A stretch of DNA of 64,000 nucleotides from Burkholderia anthina (GCF_001547525.1 NZ_LNJP01000003.1:744001-808000); one strand, 5' to 3'; shown: positions 35,642 through 44,783, numbered from the stretch's first letter. Made by a program: numbers and translations. The notes: a model not told the origin generated them from the letters alone.

Positions 35642-35710
35642 GTTCGGTTCTGCGGTAACGGTTTGCGACCGATGCTACGGACCGGCCGCAGTGCGAACAT
35701 GAGGCGAAGA

Positions 35711-35728
35711 TGATATTTCCGTCATGTT
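35711..35728 (-). promoter_or_regulatory. Operator-like site upstream of czcC (AACATGAC-N7-TCA)
   Basis: On the minus strand AACATGACGGAAATATCA lies 70 bp upstream of the czcC start. It matches sites 26312-26329 and 26863-26880 at all 11 fixed positions. This is the expected place for the czc response regulator to activate its own operon. Confidence 0.6.
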
Positions 35729-35883
35729 GGGCGCAACCGTACGCAGACGTGCGGTGCCGTGCGGGGACGGCGTCCCCTCTCGACGATCAGGAGGATTCGG
35801 TGAGCGGGCGGCACGATGGCCGCACGAAAGAATGCAGAGGTTCGGAAATGCGACACGCGCGGGCCATACGCCCCGCGCGCGAA

Positions 35884-37092
35884 TCAGGTGATGTGCTGCT
35901 TTCCCCGCCGCCGCTGCACGAGCCAGTCCAGCAACTGCCGCCCGTCACGTTCGCCGAACCACCTCGCGTGCCCGATCAGATAACCGTCGTACGCCACGTC
36001 GACGATATCGGGCGCGTTGACGATACAACCGAAATACGCGACTTCCGACAGCGCGAACTCCGTATGCACGATCGGCAGCAGCGCGACCAGCGCCGCATAT
36101 GCGTCGTCGCTCAACGGTTCGAGCGATTCGTAGCCGTCGAGCAACGCGTCGATCTGCTCGTATTCGATGCGCCGTGCATCGGCCGGCGCCATCCAGTCGA
36201 CCGTGTTGCGCTCGATCGCGAGCGCGAGATCCGTCACGGCGCAAGTACGATCCGACAAGCCGAAGTCGAGCACGGTCCGCACCTGCGCGCCGGGCCCGGC
36301 GTCGGTCCACAGCAGGTTCGACGCATGCCAGTCGCCATGCGTCCACAGCAGCGGCAACGCAGGCAGCAGCGGCACGAGGCGCGCGTGATACGGGCCGATC
36401 GCGTCGGCCACGTCGCCGCGCCAGTTGCGCGCGCCGAGCGCCCTGACGAGCAACGGTTGCGCCGTGATCCAGCGTTCGAGCGCACCGACGAGATCGCTCG
36501 ACGACAACACGCGAAAGCTCGACAGCAGCGGGCGAACCGGCCGCGCCGGCGCATCGTAGCCGGCCGACGCGCGGTGCAGCTCGGCGAGCGCGCGGCCGGC
36601 CGCATACGCATGCGAAGGATGCGTGAACGGCTTCCACGACATCACGCCGCGATACGCGTCGACACCCGGCGCGACCACGTGCACTTCATACGTCCACTCG
36701 CCGGATGCGAACGCGGTTGCGCCGTCGCGACCGGCGAGCACGTCCGCCACCGGCACGCCGTGTGCGCGCAGATGCGCGATGAAGCGATGCTCTTCCTCGA
36801 GCCCCGCGACGTCGCGCAGGCTCGCATGATGACGCTTGACGAACAGCGCGCGCTCGTCGGTCGTGCGCACCAGCACGGCCGCCGAGAACGGCCGCGGGCT
36901 GTGCCACGTGAGGCGCGCGGGCGCGGCGGCGCCATCGATCCGCGCGAGCACGGCCGCGACTTCGTCGTGCGTCATCAGCGGCCAGTCGCGTTCGGCCTGT
37001 TCGCCGTCGACGCCGAACTGCGGCGGCGCGACCTCGCGCGCCTGCGCGGCGTCACGCGATGCCGGCGCATCCGGTTCGAGGGGAAATGACAT
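35884..37092 (-). CDS. APH-family phosphotransferase linked to PnuC
   Basis: A 402-residue kinase-like protein of the aminoglycoside/choline kinase superfamily. The catalytic motif LLWTHGDWHASNLLWTDAGP (Brenner motif, about residue 245) and VLDFGLSDRTCAVTDLALAI (metal-binding DFG equivalent) are present, with an N-terminal ATP-binding lobe (ALFVKRHHASLRDVAGLEEE). It is last in an operon with a TonB receptor and PnuC. PnuC-type carriers need a cytoplasmic kinase to trap their vitamin, so this enzyme probably phosphorylates thiamine or a nucleoside vitamin. It could resemble ThiK. That assignment comes from context only, and drug phosphorylation is less likely here. Confidence 0.75.
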   Translation of the reverse strand: MSFPLEPDAPASRDAAQAREVAPPQFGVDGEQAERDWPLMTHDEVAAVLARIDGAAAPARLTWHSPRPFSAAVLVRTTDERALFVKRHHASLRDVAGLEEEHRFIAHLRAHGVPVADVLAGRDGATAFASGEWTYEVHVVAPGVDAYRGVMSWKPFTHPSHAYAAGRALAELHRASAGYDAPARPVRPLLSSFRVLSSSDLVGALERWITAQPLLVRALGARNWRGDVADAIGPYHARLVPLLPALPLLWTHGDWHASNLLWTDAGPGAQVRTVLDFGLSDRTCAVTDLALAIERNTVDWMAPADARRIEYEQIDALLDGYESLEPLSDDAYAALVALLPIVHTEFALSEVAYFGCIVNAPDIVDVAYDGYLIGHARWFGERDGRQLLDWLVQRRRGKQHIT

Positions 37093-37127
37093 GAACGACG
37101 TAGCTCCGTGGTTGAATCGGCTGCGAA

Positions 37128-37751
37128 TCAGCCGGCCGGGCTCGCGCTCGCGCGCAGCGTCGCGGCCGTGCGGCTCCAGTCGCGCCAGCCGACCACGGCC
37201 AGCCCGATGAACAGCGCATAGAGCCCGGCCGTCAGATACAGCTCCTTGAACACGAACATCCCGACGTACACGACGTTCACGACGATCCACAGCCCCCACG
37301 ACGCGATGTAGCGCCGCGCGGTCCAGTATTGCGCGACGAGACTGAACGCGGTCAGCGACGCATCGACGAACGGCAGCGCCGCATCGGTCCAGCGCGCCAT
37401 CATCCCGCCGAGCAGCGCGCTGCCGACGACGGCCGCGACCAGGTCGGGCAGCATCTGCATCGGGCGCACGCCGGTGACTGGCGCGACATCGCCGGCAGGC
37501 GCCGCCTTGCCGTCGGCACCGCCGTCGGCCTCGCTCGCCCGCTGCGCGAGCCAGCGCTGCCAGCCGTACACCTGCAGCACCGCGAACGCGCCCTGCAGCA
37601 GCATGTCCGAGTACAGCTTCGCATCGAAGAAGATCCAGCCGTACAGCGCGACCGACGCAAGGCCGACCGGCCAGCACAGCATGCGCCGCTTCGCGGTCAG
37701 CCAGATCGCGAGCGCGCTGACGATCACGCCGGCGATTTCGAGTGGGGACAT
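37128..37751 (-). CDS. PnuC-family vitamin transporter
   Basis: A 207-residue membrane protein of the PnuC family, with the typical helices (AGVIVSALAIWLTAKRRMLC, CWPVGLASVALYGWIFFDA) and the tryptophan/asparagine-rich binding site (AQYWTARRYIASWGLWIVVN, VYVGMFVFKELYLTAGLYAL). PnuC proteins facilitate uptake of nicotinamide riboside, thiamine (PnuT) or riboflavin (PnuX), driven by intracellular phosphorylation. A hydrophilic insert of about 35 residues in the middle is rich in Ala and Gly. It sits between a TonB receptor and a kinase gene in one minus-strand unit. I saw no TPP riboswitch upstream, so the vitamin stays open. Confidence 0.9.
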   Translation of the reverse strand: MSPLEIAGVIVSALAIWLTAKRRMLCWPVGLASVALYGWIFFDAKLYSDMLLQGAFAVLQVYGWQRWLAQRASEADGGADGKAAPAGDVAPVTGVRPMQMLPDLVAAVVGSALLGGMMARWTDAALPFVDASLTAFSLVAQYWTARRYIASWGLWIVVNVVYVGMFVFKELYLTAGLYALFIGLAVVGWRDWSRTAATLRASASPAG

Positions 37752-37810
37752 CGTCCGTGCTCTCCTGGTGGGCTGCCGGGGCCGCGCGTCATGCGCCCGT
37801 TTCCGGCCGA

Positions 37811-40036
37811 TCAGAAATCATAGGTCAACGACACGCGCGCGGTGCGCGGCGCACCCGGGAACAGGTACGCATCGCCCTGCTGCTCGCCTGCGTCGCGCCA
37901 GTAGAACTTGTTGAACAGATTGTCCACCGACACGCGCAACACCGTGCGATGGCCGCCGATCTTCGTCGTATAACGCGCGCCGAGATTGAACACGAACCAC
38001 GACGGCACGCGCGCGGTACCCTCTTCGTTCGCGTTGCGCGCCGCGCTGTACTCGACGCCGCCGAGCACGTTCAGGCCCGCGACGCCCGGCACCGCGTAGT
38101 CCGCATACAGCGACGCGCGCAGCGCGGGCACGTTGATGATCTGGTGCCCTTCGTAGGCCGGCGACCCCGAATCGTATGCGCGGGCGCGAATCGCCGCGAC
38201 GCTGGCCGTCAGCCCCAATCGTTCGGTCACGCGCCCGGCCGCGCCGAGTTCGATCCCCTGGTGCCGCTGCGTACCGCGCTGCACGAACGTGTACGACGTG
38301 CCCGACGCGTCGGGATCGGCGAACTGGAACGGCTTGCTGATCGAGAACACGGCCGCCGTGAGGCTCAGCCGGTCGAGCCAGTCGTATTTCGCGCCGACCT
38401 CGATCTGGTGCGATTCGACGGGCGGCAGGAACGCGTACGCGTTGATCGCGCGCACGGGCGCCTGGTCGCCGAGCGACAGCGCCTTGCTGTACGACGCATA
38501 CAGCGACAGCACGTTCACCGGTTTGTAGACGAGCGCGACCTGCGGCAGGAACACCGAGCGGTCGGTGTGCGTCGTCTCGCCGTCGAGGCTGCTCCAGCTA
38601 CGCTGGCGCAGCAGCACTTCCTTGCCACCCGCGAGCACCTGCCAGTGTTCGCCAAGGCTGATGCGGTCGAGCCCGAACACGCCGTACTGCCACGCATCGA
38701 GGCGCGGATACGACGACCCGGGCGAATTCGGCGACGGCGGGAACGTCAGGTCCGGCCCGTAGATATTCTCGCTGCCCACGTAGTCGTACACGGCGTCCGC
38801 CATGCTCACGACGCGGCGCTGCACGCTCACGCCGAGCGTCAACTCGTGCCGCAGCGGCCCCGTCGCGAACTTGCCCGTCGTGACCGCGCGCAGATCGTCG
38901 TTGCGCCGGTATTCGCCCGGGCTGCGGAAGTCGTACACGTCGTAGTCGCCATTCGCGCCGAAGAAGAACGGCGACGTCGCACCGGCCGCGCAGCTTGCCG
39001 CATACGAACAGCCGTACGCGAACGCGCTGTTGTCGTCGATCATCGTGCGGCTGCGGCCGGCGGCGATGTACGCGTTCCAGTCGTCGTTGAACCGATAGTC
39101 GAAACGCGCGTTCAGGTTCAGCGCGTCGGTCGTCACCGGTTTCGCCCACGGCTGCGAGCCGAGCGCTTTCGACGTCGTCTTGACCGACGGCACGACGGTG
39201 CCGCCGAGCAACTGGTAGCCGGGCGCGGAACGCTGGATCCACTGCTGGAATTCGGCGTTGAGCTGCAGGCTCGCGCGCGGGCTGATGTCCCAGTCGGCGG
39301 CGATCGACCCGAACGTGCGCCGCCCGTTCGTGCCGTCGATATAGGCGTGCATGTTCTCCTTCGCCGCATTGATCCGGAACCCGAACTGATGGTCGGGGCC
39401 GAAGCGGCGGCCGAGATCGACGGCCGCCGACGTCGAGCCGCGGCTGTCGACGCCACCCGTCACGCTCGCGACGTTCGCGGAGCGCTTCGTCACGAAGTTG
39501 ATCACGCCGCCCGGCGCGACGACGCCGCTGTCGATGCCCGCGAGCCCTTTCAGGATCTCGACGCGCTCCTTGTTCTCGAGCGGCACGTTCTGCTCGCCGG
39601 ACACCGTCAGCCCGTCGATCCGGATCGCGCTCGCGAGATCGACCGGAAAACCGCGGATCGCGAAGCCTTCGAAATAGCCGACCGGCGCATAGTCGTTGAC
39701 GACCGACGCATCGTTGCGCAAGACGTCGCTCAAGCGCTTCGCCTGCTGATCGTCGATCAGCGCGCGCGTGATGACGTTCACCGACGCCGGCGTGTCGCGC
39801 AGCGGCGCGTCGTCGAGCCCCGCGACCGACGCTTCGCGCGCCCGCAGCGGGTGGCCGCGCTCGCCGCTCACTGTGATCGCCGGCAGCGTCGCGCTGCCGG
39901 CCGCGTCCGATGCGGGCGTGTCGCCCGGAGCCGCGGCGGCCTGCGCCGCGAAAAGCGTGACACCGAGCCCGACACCGAGCCCGACCGTCGCGCGCCGCCG
40001 CCGTGCGCGTGCCGCTGTTGTTCTATTCACCGTCAT
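37811..40036 (-). CDS. TonB-dependent outer-membrane receptor
   Basis: A 741-residue receptor. The signal peptide (GLGVGLGVTLFAAQAAAA) is followed by a TonB-box-like LPAITVSGE, a plug domain (DTPASVNVITRALIDDQQAK, ENKERVEILKGLAGIDSG then PGGVINFVTK) and a 22-strand barrel ending in ARVSLTYDF with the terminal Phe. The plug resembles siderophore receptors, but linkage with PnuC and a kinase suggests a vitamin ligand. I chose the ATG at 40036; the open frame continues upstream but has no protein-like sequence. The 600 bp before it hold no clear gene. Confidence 0.88.
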   Translation of the reverse strand: MTVNRTTAARARRRRATVGLGVGLGVTLFAAQAAAAPGDTPASDAAGSATLPAITVSGERGHPLRAREASVAGLDDAPLRDTPASVNVITRALIDDQQAKRLSDVLRNDASVVNDYAPVGYFEGFAIRGFPVDLASAIRIDGLTVSGEQNVPLENKERVEILKGLAGIDSGVVAPGGVINFVTKRSANVASVTGGVDSRGSTSAAVDLGRRFGPDHQFGFRINAAKENMHAYIDGTNGRRTFGSIAADWDISPRASLQLNAEFQQWIQRSAPGYQLLGGTVVPSVKTTSKALGSQPWAKPVTTDALNLNARFDYRFNDDWNAYIAAGRSRTMIDDNSAFAYGCSYAASCAAGATSPFFFGANGDYDVYDFRSPGEYRRNDDLRAVTTGKFATGPLRHELTLGVSVQRRVVSMADAVYDYVGSENIYGPDLTFPPSPNSPGSSYPRLDAWQYGVFGLDRISLGEHWQVLAGGKEVLLRQRSWSSLDGETTHTDRSVFLPQVALVYKPVNVLSLYASYSKALSLGDQAPVRAINAYAFLPPVESHQIEVGAKYDWLDRLSLTAAVFSISKPFQFADPDASGTSYTFVQRGTQRHQGIELGAAGRVTERLGLTASVAAIRARAYDSGSPAYEGHQIINVPALRASLYADYAVPGVAGLNVLGGVEYSAARNANEEGTARVPSWFVFNLGARYTTKIGGHRTVLRVSVDNLFNKFYWRDAGEQQGDAYLFPGAPRTARVSLTYDF

Positions 40037-40645
40037 TGTTCTGGATGGAAAACTCGCCACTCGACCCTGTCGAAACCCGTTACGAAGCTGCAAATCGTTC
40101 GCCCGCGAACGCCGCCGCGCCCGTCGCCGGGCGCATGCGTCGATACGATATTCATCAGACGAACCGGACGATGCAGCCCGCGAGCGGGCCGACCGATCGG
40201 AAACACGCAGGATGGGACATCGGATTCGGATGACGCGCCGGGAACCGACGCAGCGGCCGACTGGTTCGTCGAGGGCGGGTCGGAAGGCCAACTGCATCGC
40301 GCGGTCGTCATGCGGGGGACGCTTCGAACGCCCCGGTGCGGGCGGCGGACACTGGCGCCGGCCGTTCAACGGAACGGCGGCGTGCCCGGCTCGCGCGACA
40401 TCGTGGCGTGGCGCGCATTTTACCCCGGGAGAGGCAAAGGGCCGCGGAACCGGGCGGAACGGGAAACGGGAGACAGGAAAGGCAGGAACGGGAACAAGCG
40501 GCTCGGGCAGCGCGACAACGGCGGCAATGCGATCGCGATGCGCGTCGCGCGTGCCGACCTCCGGCGCCGGCGTCGTATGCGCCGGTCGAGCGGCCTGAAA
40601 CCGGAGCGGAAAAGGCGGCCCGCTACCGGTTCGCCGGCCGTTCGC
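40037..40645. other. Gene-free region upstream of the TonB receptor
   Basis: Six hundred bases without a coding region that I can support. A perfect stem GCCGTTC-AACG-GAACGGC occurs at 40361-40378. I searched by eye for TPP, cobalamin and FMN riboswitch consensus pieces on the minus strand and found none convincing. The part around 40440-40480 is purine-rich with repeated GGAAC and GGGA tracts of unknown meaning. Confidence 0.4.
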
Positions 40646-40849
40646 TCAAAAGCCCTGCATCGTCACGGTCGGATCGACGACCAGATGCACGACGCCGTAA
40701 ATCACCGCGCCAACCAGCAGCGCAAGCAAAATCGCGACGAACGGCAACAGCGTGAAGTTGGCGTTCGCGAGATCGGTCGCGTGCGCCTTGCTGTTGCGCA
40801 CGCCGAAGAAACTCCACAGGACCAGGCGGACCATGCCGAGCAGTTTCAT
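40646..40849 (-). CDS. Small DUF2970 membrane protein
   Basis: A 67-residue protein with the DUF2970 opening VRLVLWSFFGVRNSKAHATD and one strong transmembrane helix (LLPFVAILLALLVGAVIYGV). This family is common in beta-proteobacteria and has no known function; members often sit near respiratory-chain genes. Here it stands alone with AGGAGCTC upstream of the ATG and a terminator-poor, GC-rich region behind it. Confidence 0.8.
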   Translation of the reverse strand: MKLLGMVRLVLWSFFGVRNSKAHATDLANANFTLLPFVAILLALLVGAVIYGVVHLVVDPTVTMQGF

Positions 40850-40970
40850 GATGAGCTCCTTTCATCGAATCGGTTGACGCTATTGTCGATCCGGACGGCA
40901 TCCGAAAAAAGAAGCAGTTGCGCGCGCTTTTCGCGCAGCAGGCGATCTGCGGCGGCATGTCGCACACGCG

Positions 40971-43034
40971 TCAGCAGTCGAGCACGAGCGGCTCCTTGGC
41001 CCCTTGCGCGGGCCGCGCGATGCACGGCAGCGCGCAGCCGGGTTCGATCGCCGCATCGGGCGCTCGCTCGTAGTCGACCGCGCCGGACAGCACGCGTGTC
41101 GCGCACGTGCCACACGAACCGGAGCGGCATTCGGACGGCACGCTCACGCGCTGCCCTTCCGCGAATTCGAGCAGCGTGCCGTCGGCGGGCGTCCACGCGG
41201 CCTCGCGCCCCGTGCGCCGAAATACGACCGGCACGCCTGCCGCCGCGGGCGTGGCAGCCGCGCGGGTCGCCCTGCGCGAGACGCTCGACGGCCCGAATGC
41301 CTCGAAGCGGATGCGCTCGTCCGGCACGTTCAGCGCGCGCAGCCCGTCGTACAGGTCGCGCATGAACGCCGCCGGCCCGCACAGGTAGAAATCGTAATCG
41401 TCGAACGAAAGGAGCCGCTTCAGTTGCGCGACGTCGATCCGGCCGGCCCGCGCGGCCGCGCGTTCGTCAGGATGACTGTCGAACCAGTGAAGCGACATGC
41501 GTGCATCGGCGGCCTCGATGCGCGCCAGTTCGGCGGCGAACGGCCGGTCGGCCGCTTCGCGCGCGCCGTGCACGAACACGATGCGGCGCGACGGCGTATC
41601 GTCGGCCAGTGCGCGGCGCAGCATCGCGACCATCGGCGTGATGCCGATACCGGCCGACACGAGCACGGCCGGCCGCGGGCTCGCGAGATCGAACGTGAAG
41701 CGGCCGCGCGGCATCTGCGCATCGAGCGTCATGCCGGCCTGCGCGTGGTCGTGCAGCCACGCCGATACGCGTCCTTCCCGCTTCACGGTGATCCGGTAAT
41801 GCGCGCCGCCCGGTGCGTCGGACAGCGTGTAGCTGCGGATCGTCGGTGCATCGCTGCCCGGCAGCGCGATGCGCAGCGTCAGGTGCTGCCCGGCTTCGTA
41901 CGCAGGCAATGCGCCGCCATCCGCGGGTTCGAAATGGAACGACCGGATCGCGCGCGCTTCGTCGACGATTTTCGCGATCCGCAGCGGCCGCCATGCGGGC
42001 GCCTTTACCGGCGTGGCCGCGGACGGCGCCGGTCCGGCCGTTGCCGGCGCCGGACCCGACGCCGCCGCCATCGCCGCGAACTGCGGCGCACGCTCGACCG
42101 CCGACCACCGGAACGGCAGCACCGCCCGCATGCGCCGCACTTCCCGCACATGAAACCGCACGACGCGCTGCGCGCCGTCGAACGACGCGACGACCGGCCC
42201 GTCCCACACGATCTCCGCGTGCGCGGCGACATACAGCAAATCGCCGCTTTCGAAATCGATGAACAGCAGCCCCGCGCGCGGATCGTGCCGCAGGTTGCCG
42301 AGCGTGTTGAAGAACCGATTGCCGCTGAAATCCGGCGTGGTCAGCGTGCGCGCATCGTCGACGCGCACGAAGCCCGGCATCCCGCCGCGATGCGACACGT
42401 CCGCGCCGCGCGCCGCACCGGCCTGCGCCGACGTGTTCGCGCTCGCGACGAAGAACGTGTCGGCCTGCGCGAGCAGCGCACGATCCGCGTCGCTCAGTGC
42501 GCCCGACACGTCGGGCGCGACGGCGGCCCCGACCTCCCGCGCGACGAAAGTCGGCTTGCGGCCCTGGATGTATTTCGCGCAGTTGCCGAAGCTCTGCTCG
42601 ACCGCGATCGTCAGCGCATCGCCGTCGGCCGCGCGCACGACGCCGTTCACGCGATTGCGGCGCCGCGTATCGAATTCGATGCCGAGCCCGCCGAGCGGCG
42701 CGCCCGCGCGCCATGCGCCGGCGAGCGGATCGCCCGGCAGCGCGGGCGCCGCGATGCGCAGCGTGCGCGCGTCCGGCGACGTGACGAAACCCGGCGCACC
42801 GGCCCGCAGCGTCGCCCACGGCTGGCCGTGCGCATCGACGCCGCCGAGCACGAAGAACGGCAGTTGCGCGAAGAACGTCCGGTGCTGGTCCGGCATGAAG
42901 CGCCGGATCCCGCGCCGGCCGGCCGCGGCCGCCGCGTCCGCCACGCCTGCGCGCTGCTGCACGGCAAGCTCGCCCGCGTGAAACGGCGCGGTATCGAGTT
43001 CCCACCCCGGTACGACGGTGGTCGGCGCGGTCAT
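40971..43034 (-). CDS. Fusion oxidoreductase: FMN-binding split-barrel, ferredoxin-reductase and 2Fe-2S domains
   Basis: A 687-residue soluble enzyme with three modules. Residues 1-320 form a pyridoxamine-5'-phosphate-oxidase-like split barrel (RRFMPDQHRTFFAQLPFFVL, GNRFFNTLGNLRHDPRAGLL). Residues about 350-590 are a ferredoxin-NADP reductase (FAD site TIRSYTLSDAPGG, NAD site VLVSAGIGITPMVAMLRRAL, YLCGPAAFMRDL). The C-terminus is a plant-type 2Fe-2S ferredoxin (CRSGSCGTCATRVLSGAVDY, then CALPC). Electrons could pass from NAD(P)H through FAD and the cluster to a substrate on the FMN-type domain. ATG 43034 has GGAG six bases upstream; GTG 43037 is an alternative. It follows the GST gene by 36 bp. 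Confidence 0.87.
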   Translation of the reverse strand: MTAPTTVVPGWELDTAPFHAGELAVQQRAGVADAAAAAGRRGIRRFMPDQHRTFFAQLPFFVLGGVDAHGQPWATLRAGAPGFVTSPDARTLRIAAPALPGDPLAGAWRAGAPLGGLGIEFDTRRRNRVNGVVRAADGDALTIAVEQSFGNCAKYIQGRKPTFVAREVGAAVAPDVSGALSDADRALLAQADTFFVASANTSAQAGAARGADVSHRGGMPGFVRVDDARTLTTPDFSGNRFFNTLGNLRHDPRAGLLFIDFESGDLLYVAAHAEIVWDGPVVASFDGAQRVVRFHVREVRRMRAVLPFRWSAVERAPQFAAMAAASGPAPATAGPAPSAATPVKAPAWRPLRIAKIVDEARAIRSFHFEPADGGALPAYEAGQHLTLRIALPGSDAPTIRSYTLSDAPGGAHYRITVKREGRVSAWLHDHAQAGMTLDAQMPRGRFTFDLASPRPAVLVSAGIGITPMVAMLRRALADDTPSRRIVFVHGAREAADRPFAAELARIEAADARMSLHWFDSHPDERAAARAGRIDVAQLKRLLSFDDYDFYLCGPAAFMRDLYDGLRALNVPDERIRFEAFGPSSVSRRATRAAATPAAAGVPVVFRRTGREAAWTPADGTLLEFAEGQRVSVPSECRSGSCGTCATRVLSGAVDYERAPDAAIEPGCALPCIARPAQGAKEPLVLDC

Positions 43035-43070
43035 CACGTTCTCCGTGGACAGATGCGTTGGCGGCAGGCG

Positions 43071-43715
43071 TTACGCGGCGAGCAGGCCCGCGCGCGTCGT
43101 CGGCATCGCGACGAAACCCGGCAGCGCCTCGATACGCGCCAGCCACGCGCGCACGTGCGGATACGGTTCGAGCGACACGCCGCCTTCCGGTGCGTGCGCG
43201 ATGTACGTGTACGCGGCGACGTCCGCGATCGTCGGCTGCGCGCCGGCCGCGAACGGCTTGCCGGCCAGCTCGCGATCGATCACGTCGAGCACCTTCGCGG
43301 CCGTACGCCTGGCCGCTTCCGCGTCGAGTTGCGCGCCGAACACGGTCACGAGCCGCGCGGCCGCGGGGCCCGACGCGATCGGGCCGGCCGCGTACGACAG
43401 CCAGCGCTGCACGACGGCCGCGCCGACCGGGTCGTCCGGCAGCCAGTGTGCGTCGCCGTAGCGCTTCGCGAGATACACGAGGATCGCGTTCGAATCGGCG
43501 ATCACGGTGCCGCCATCGTCGATCACCGGCACCTGCCCGAGCGGATTCAACGCGAGAAACGCCGGTTCGCGTTGCGCGCCGGCCGCGAGATCGACGTCGA
43601 TGGTCTTCGACGGCAACCCGAGCAGCGACAGGAACAACCGGACACGGTGCGCGTGCCCGGACAACAGGAACGAATAAACGCGGATCGGCGAGGCAGGCTT
43701 GCTGGCGGCAGACAT
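43071..43715 (-). CDS. Glutathione S-transferase
   Basis: A 214-residue GST with the N-terminal thioredoxin-like domain (YSFLLSGHAHRVRLFLSLLG, LNPLGQVPVIDDGGTVIADS with the cis-proline and the glutathione-binding Asp-Ser) and an all-helical C-terminal domain (GAQPTIADVAAYTYIAHAPE). The gene precedes the fusion oxidoreductase and is divergent from a LysR regulator. I infer a small electrophile- or quinone-detoxifying unit under that regulator. Confidence 0.92.
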   Translation of the reverse strand: MSAASKPASPIRVYSFLLSGHAHRVRLFLSLLGLPSKTIDVDLAAGAQREPAFLALNPLGQVPVIDDGGTVIADSNAILVYLAKRYGDAHWLPDDPVGAAVVQRWLSYAAGPIASGPAAARLVTVFGAQLDAEAARRTAAKVLDVIDRELAGKPFAAGAQPTIADVAAYTYIAHAPEGGVSLEPYPHVRAWLARIEALPGFVAMPTTRAGLLAA

Positions 43716-43749
43716 GGAAACACTCCGGAATCTCGCGTCGCCGGGAATC

Positions 43750-43790
43750 GGCGACGAACGGCCCCAGCGTAACGCTCGCCGTTCGTCGCC
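43750..43790. repeat. Nested inverted repeat between GST and lysR
   Basis: GGCGACGAACGG (43750-43761) and CCGTTCGTCGCC (43779-43790) are perfectly complementary over 12 bases. The spacer holds a second inverted repeat AGCG-TAA-CGCT. Such a nested dyad in a 126-bp divergent promoter region suggests a strong regulator site or a bidirectional hairpin. Confidence 0.6.
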
Positions 43791-43796
43791 AGAAGA

Positions 43797-43821
43797 CGGA
43801 TAATCGCGGAAACATTATCCG
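43797..43821. promoter_or_regulatory. LysR-type operator
   Basis: CGGATAAT-N9-ATTATCCG is a perfect 8-bp dyad with the T-N11-A core (ATAAT...ATTAT) typical of LysR-family binding sites. It ends 20 bp before the LysR start, fitting autorepression and control of the divergent GST unit. Confidence 0.65.
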
Positions 43822-43841
43822 CTTGCATAGGACAATCGACG

Positions 43842-44783
43842 ATGGCCGATCTGCGCGACGTGAACCTGAACCGGCTGGCGATCTTCGTCGCGGTGGTGGA
43901 GGCCGGCTCGCTGACGGCCGCGGCCGAGCGGCTCGGCCTTGCGAAGACGGTCGTCAGCACGCACATGCAGCGCCTCGAATCCGAGGTCGGCGCGAATCTG
44001 CTGGTGCGCACGACGCGGCGGCTGAGCGTGACCGATGCCGGACGCGTGTTCTACGACGCGTGCCGCGACATCGTGCGCGCCACCGAAGCCGCACTCGACG
44101 CGGTGTCGTCCGACACCGGGCCGCTGCGCGGCACGCTGCGCGTGAGCGTGCCGATCGACTACGGCGCGCTGGTCGTCGCGCCGGCCGTGGTCGCGCTGCG
44201 CGACCGGCATCCGGCGCTCGCGGTCGAACTCGTCGCGAACGACCGCGTCGTCGATCTCGTCGCGGACAACCTCGACGTCGCGATCCGCATCGGCCGCCTC
44301 GCCGATTCGAACTATCGCGCGGTGCAGCTCGGCACGTACGAGAAATGGCTGGTCGCGAGCCCGGCGTTCGTCGCGCGGCACGGGCTGCCGCGCGATCCGG
44401 ATGCGCTTGCCGCGTTGCCGTTCGTGATGTTGTCGTCGCTGCCGCGCCCGCATACGCTCGAACTCGATCACGTGCGAGGCGGCCGCGCGTCGGTGCGCTG
44501 TGTCGCGCCGGTCGTGTCGAATACCGCGACCGCGTGCCGCGCGATCGTGCTCGCGGGCGGCGGCTTCGGGCTGCTGACGGATTTCTCGACCACGGACGAC
44601 GTCGCGACCGGCCGGCTCGTGCGGCTGCTGCCGGGCTGGCGCACGGCGCCCGCCGGGATTCATGCGGTGTTTCCGTCGACGCGGCTGCCGTCGCCGAAGG
44701 TGCGGGCGTTCATCGAGGCGATGAAGGCGAGGCTGGGGGAAACGCCGGCAGCGCCTACGACAAGGCGCTCACGGTCGAAGTAG
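43842..44783 (+). CDS. LysR-family transcriptional regulator
   Basis: A 313-residue regulator with an N-terminal helix-turn-helix (AGSLTAAAERLGLAKTVVST) and a C-terminal effector domain (VDLVADNLDVAIRIGRLADS, GGGFGLLTDFSTTD). The chain ends in a short basic tail (TTRRSRSK), and the stop overlaps the open frame of a toxin remnant on the opposite strand. It is divergent from the GST/fusion-oxidoreductase pair with a clear LysR operator between them, so these are probably its targets. Confidence 0.9.
   Translation: MADLRDVNLNRLAIFVAVVEAGSLTAAAERLGLAKTVVSTHMQRLESEVGANLLVRTTRRLSVTDAGRVFYDACRDIVRATEAALDAVSSDTGPLRGTLRVSVPIDYGALVVAPAVVALRDRHPALAVELVANDRVVDLVADNLDVAIRIGRLADSNYRAVQLGTYEKWLVASPAFVARHGLPRDPDALAALPFVMLSSLPRPHTLELDHVRGGRASVRCVAPVVSNTATACRAIVLAGGGFGLLTDFSTTDDVATGRLVRLLPGWRTAPAGIHAVFPSTRLPSPKVRAFIEAMKARLGETPAAPTTRRSRSK

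Noticed and set aside
35884..37092. Aminoglycoside resistance gene
   Set aside because: The fold is APH-like, but its operon with PnuC and a TonB receptor points to a vitamin kinase. Nothing in the sequence supports drug specificity.
40037..40440. TPP or cobalamin riboswitch upstream of the TonB receptor
   Set aside because: Expected given PnuC, but CTGAGA/ACCTGA-type TPP pieces and the B12 box were not found in the right order on the minus strand.
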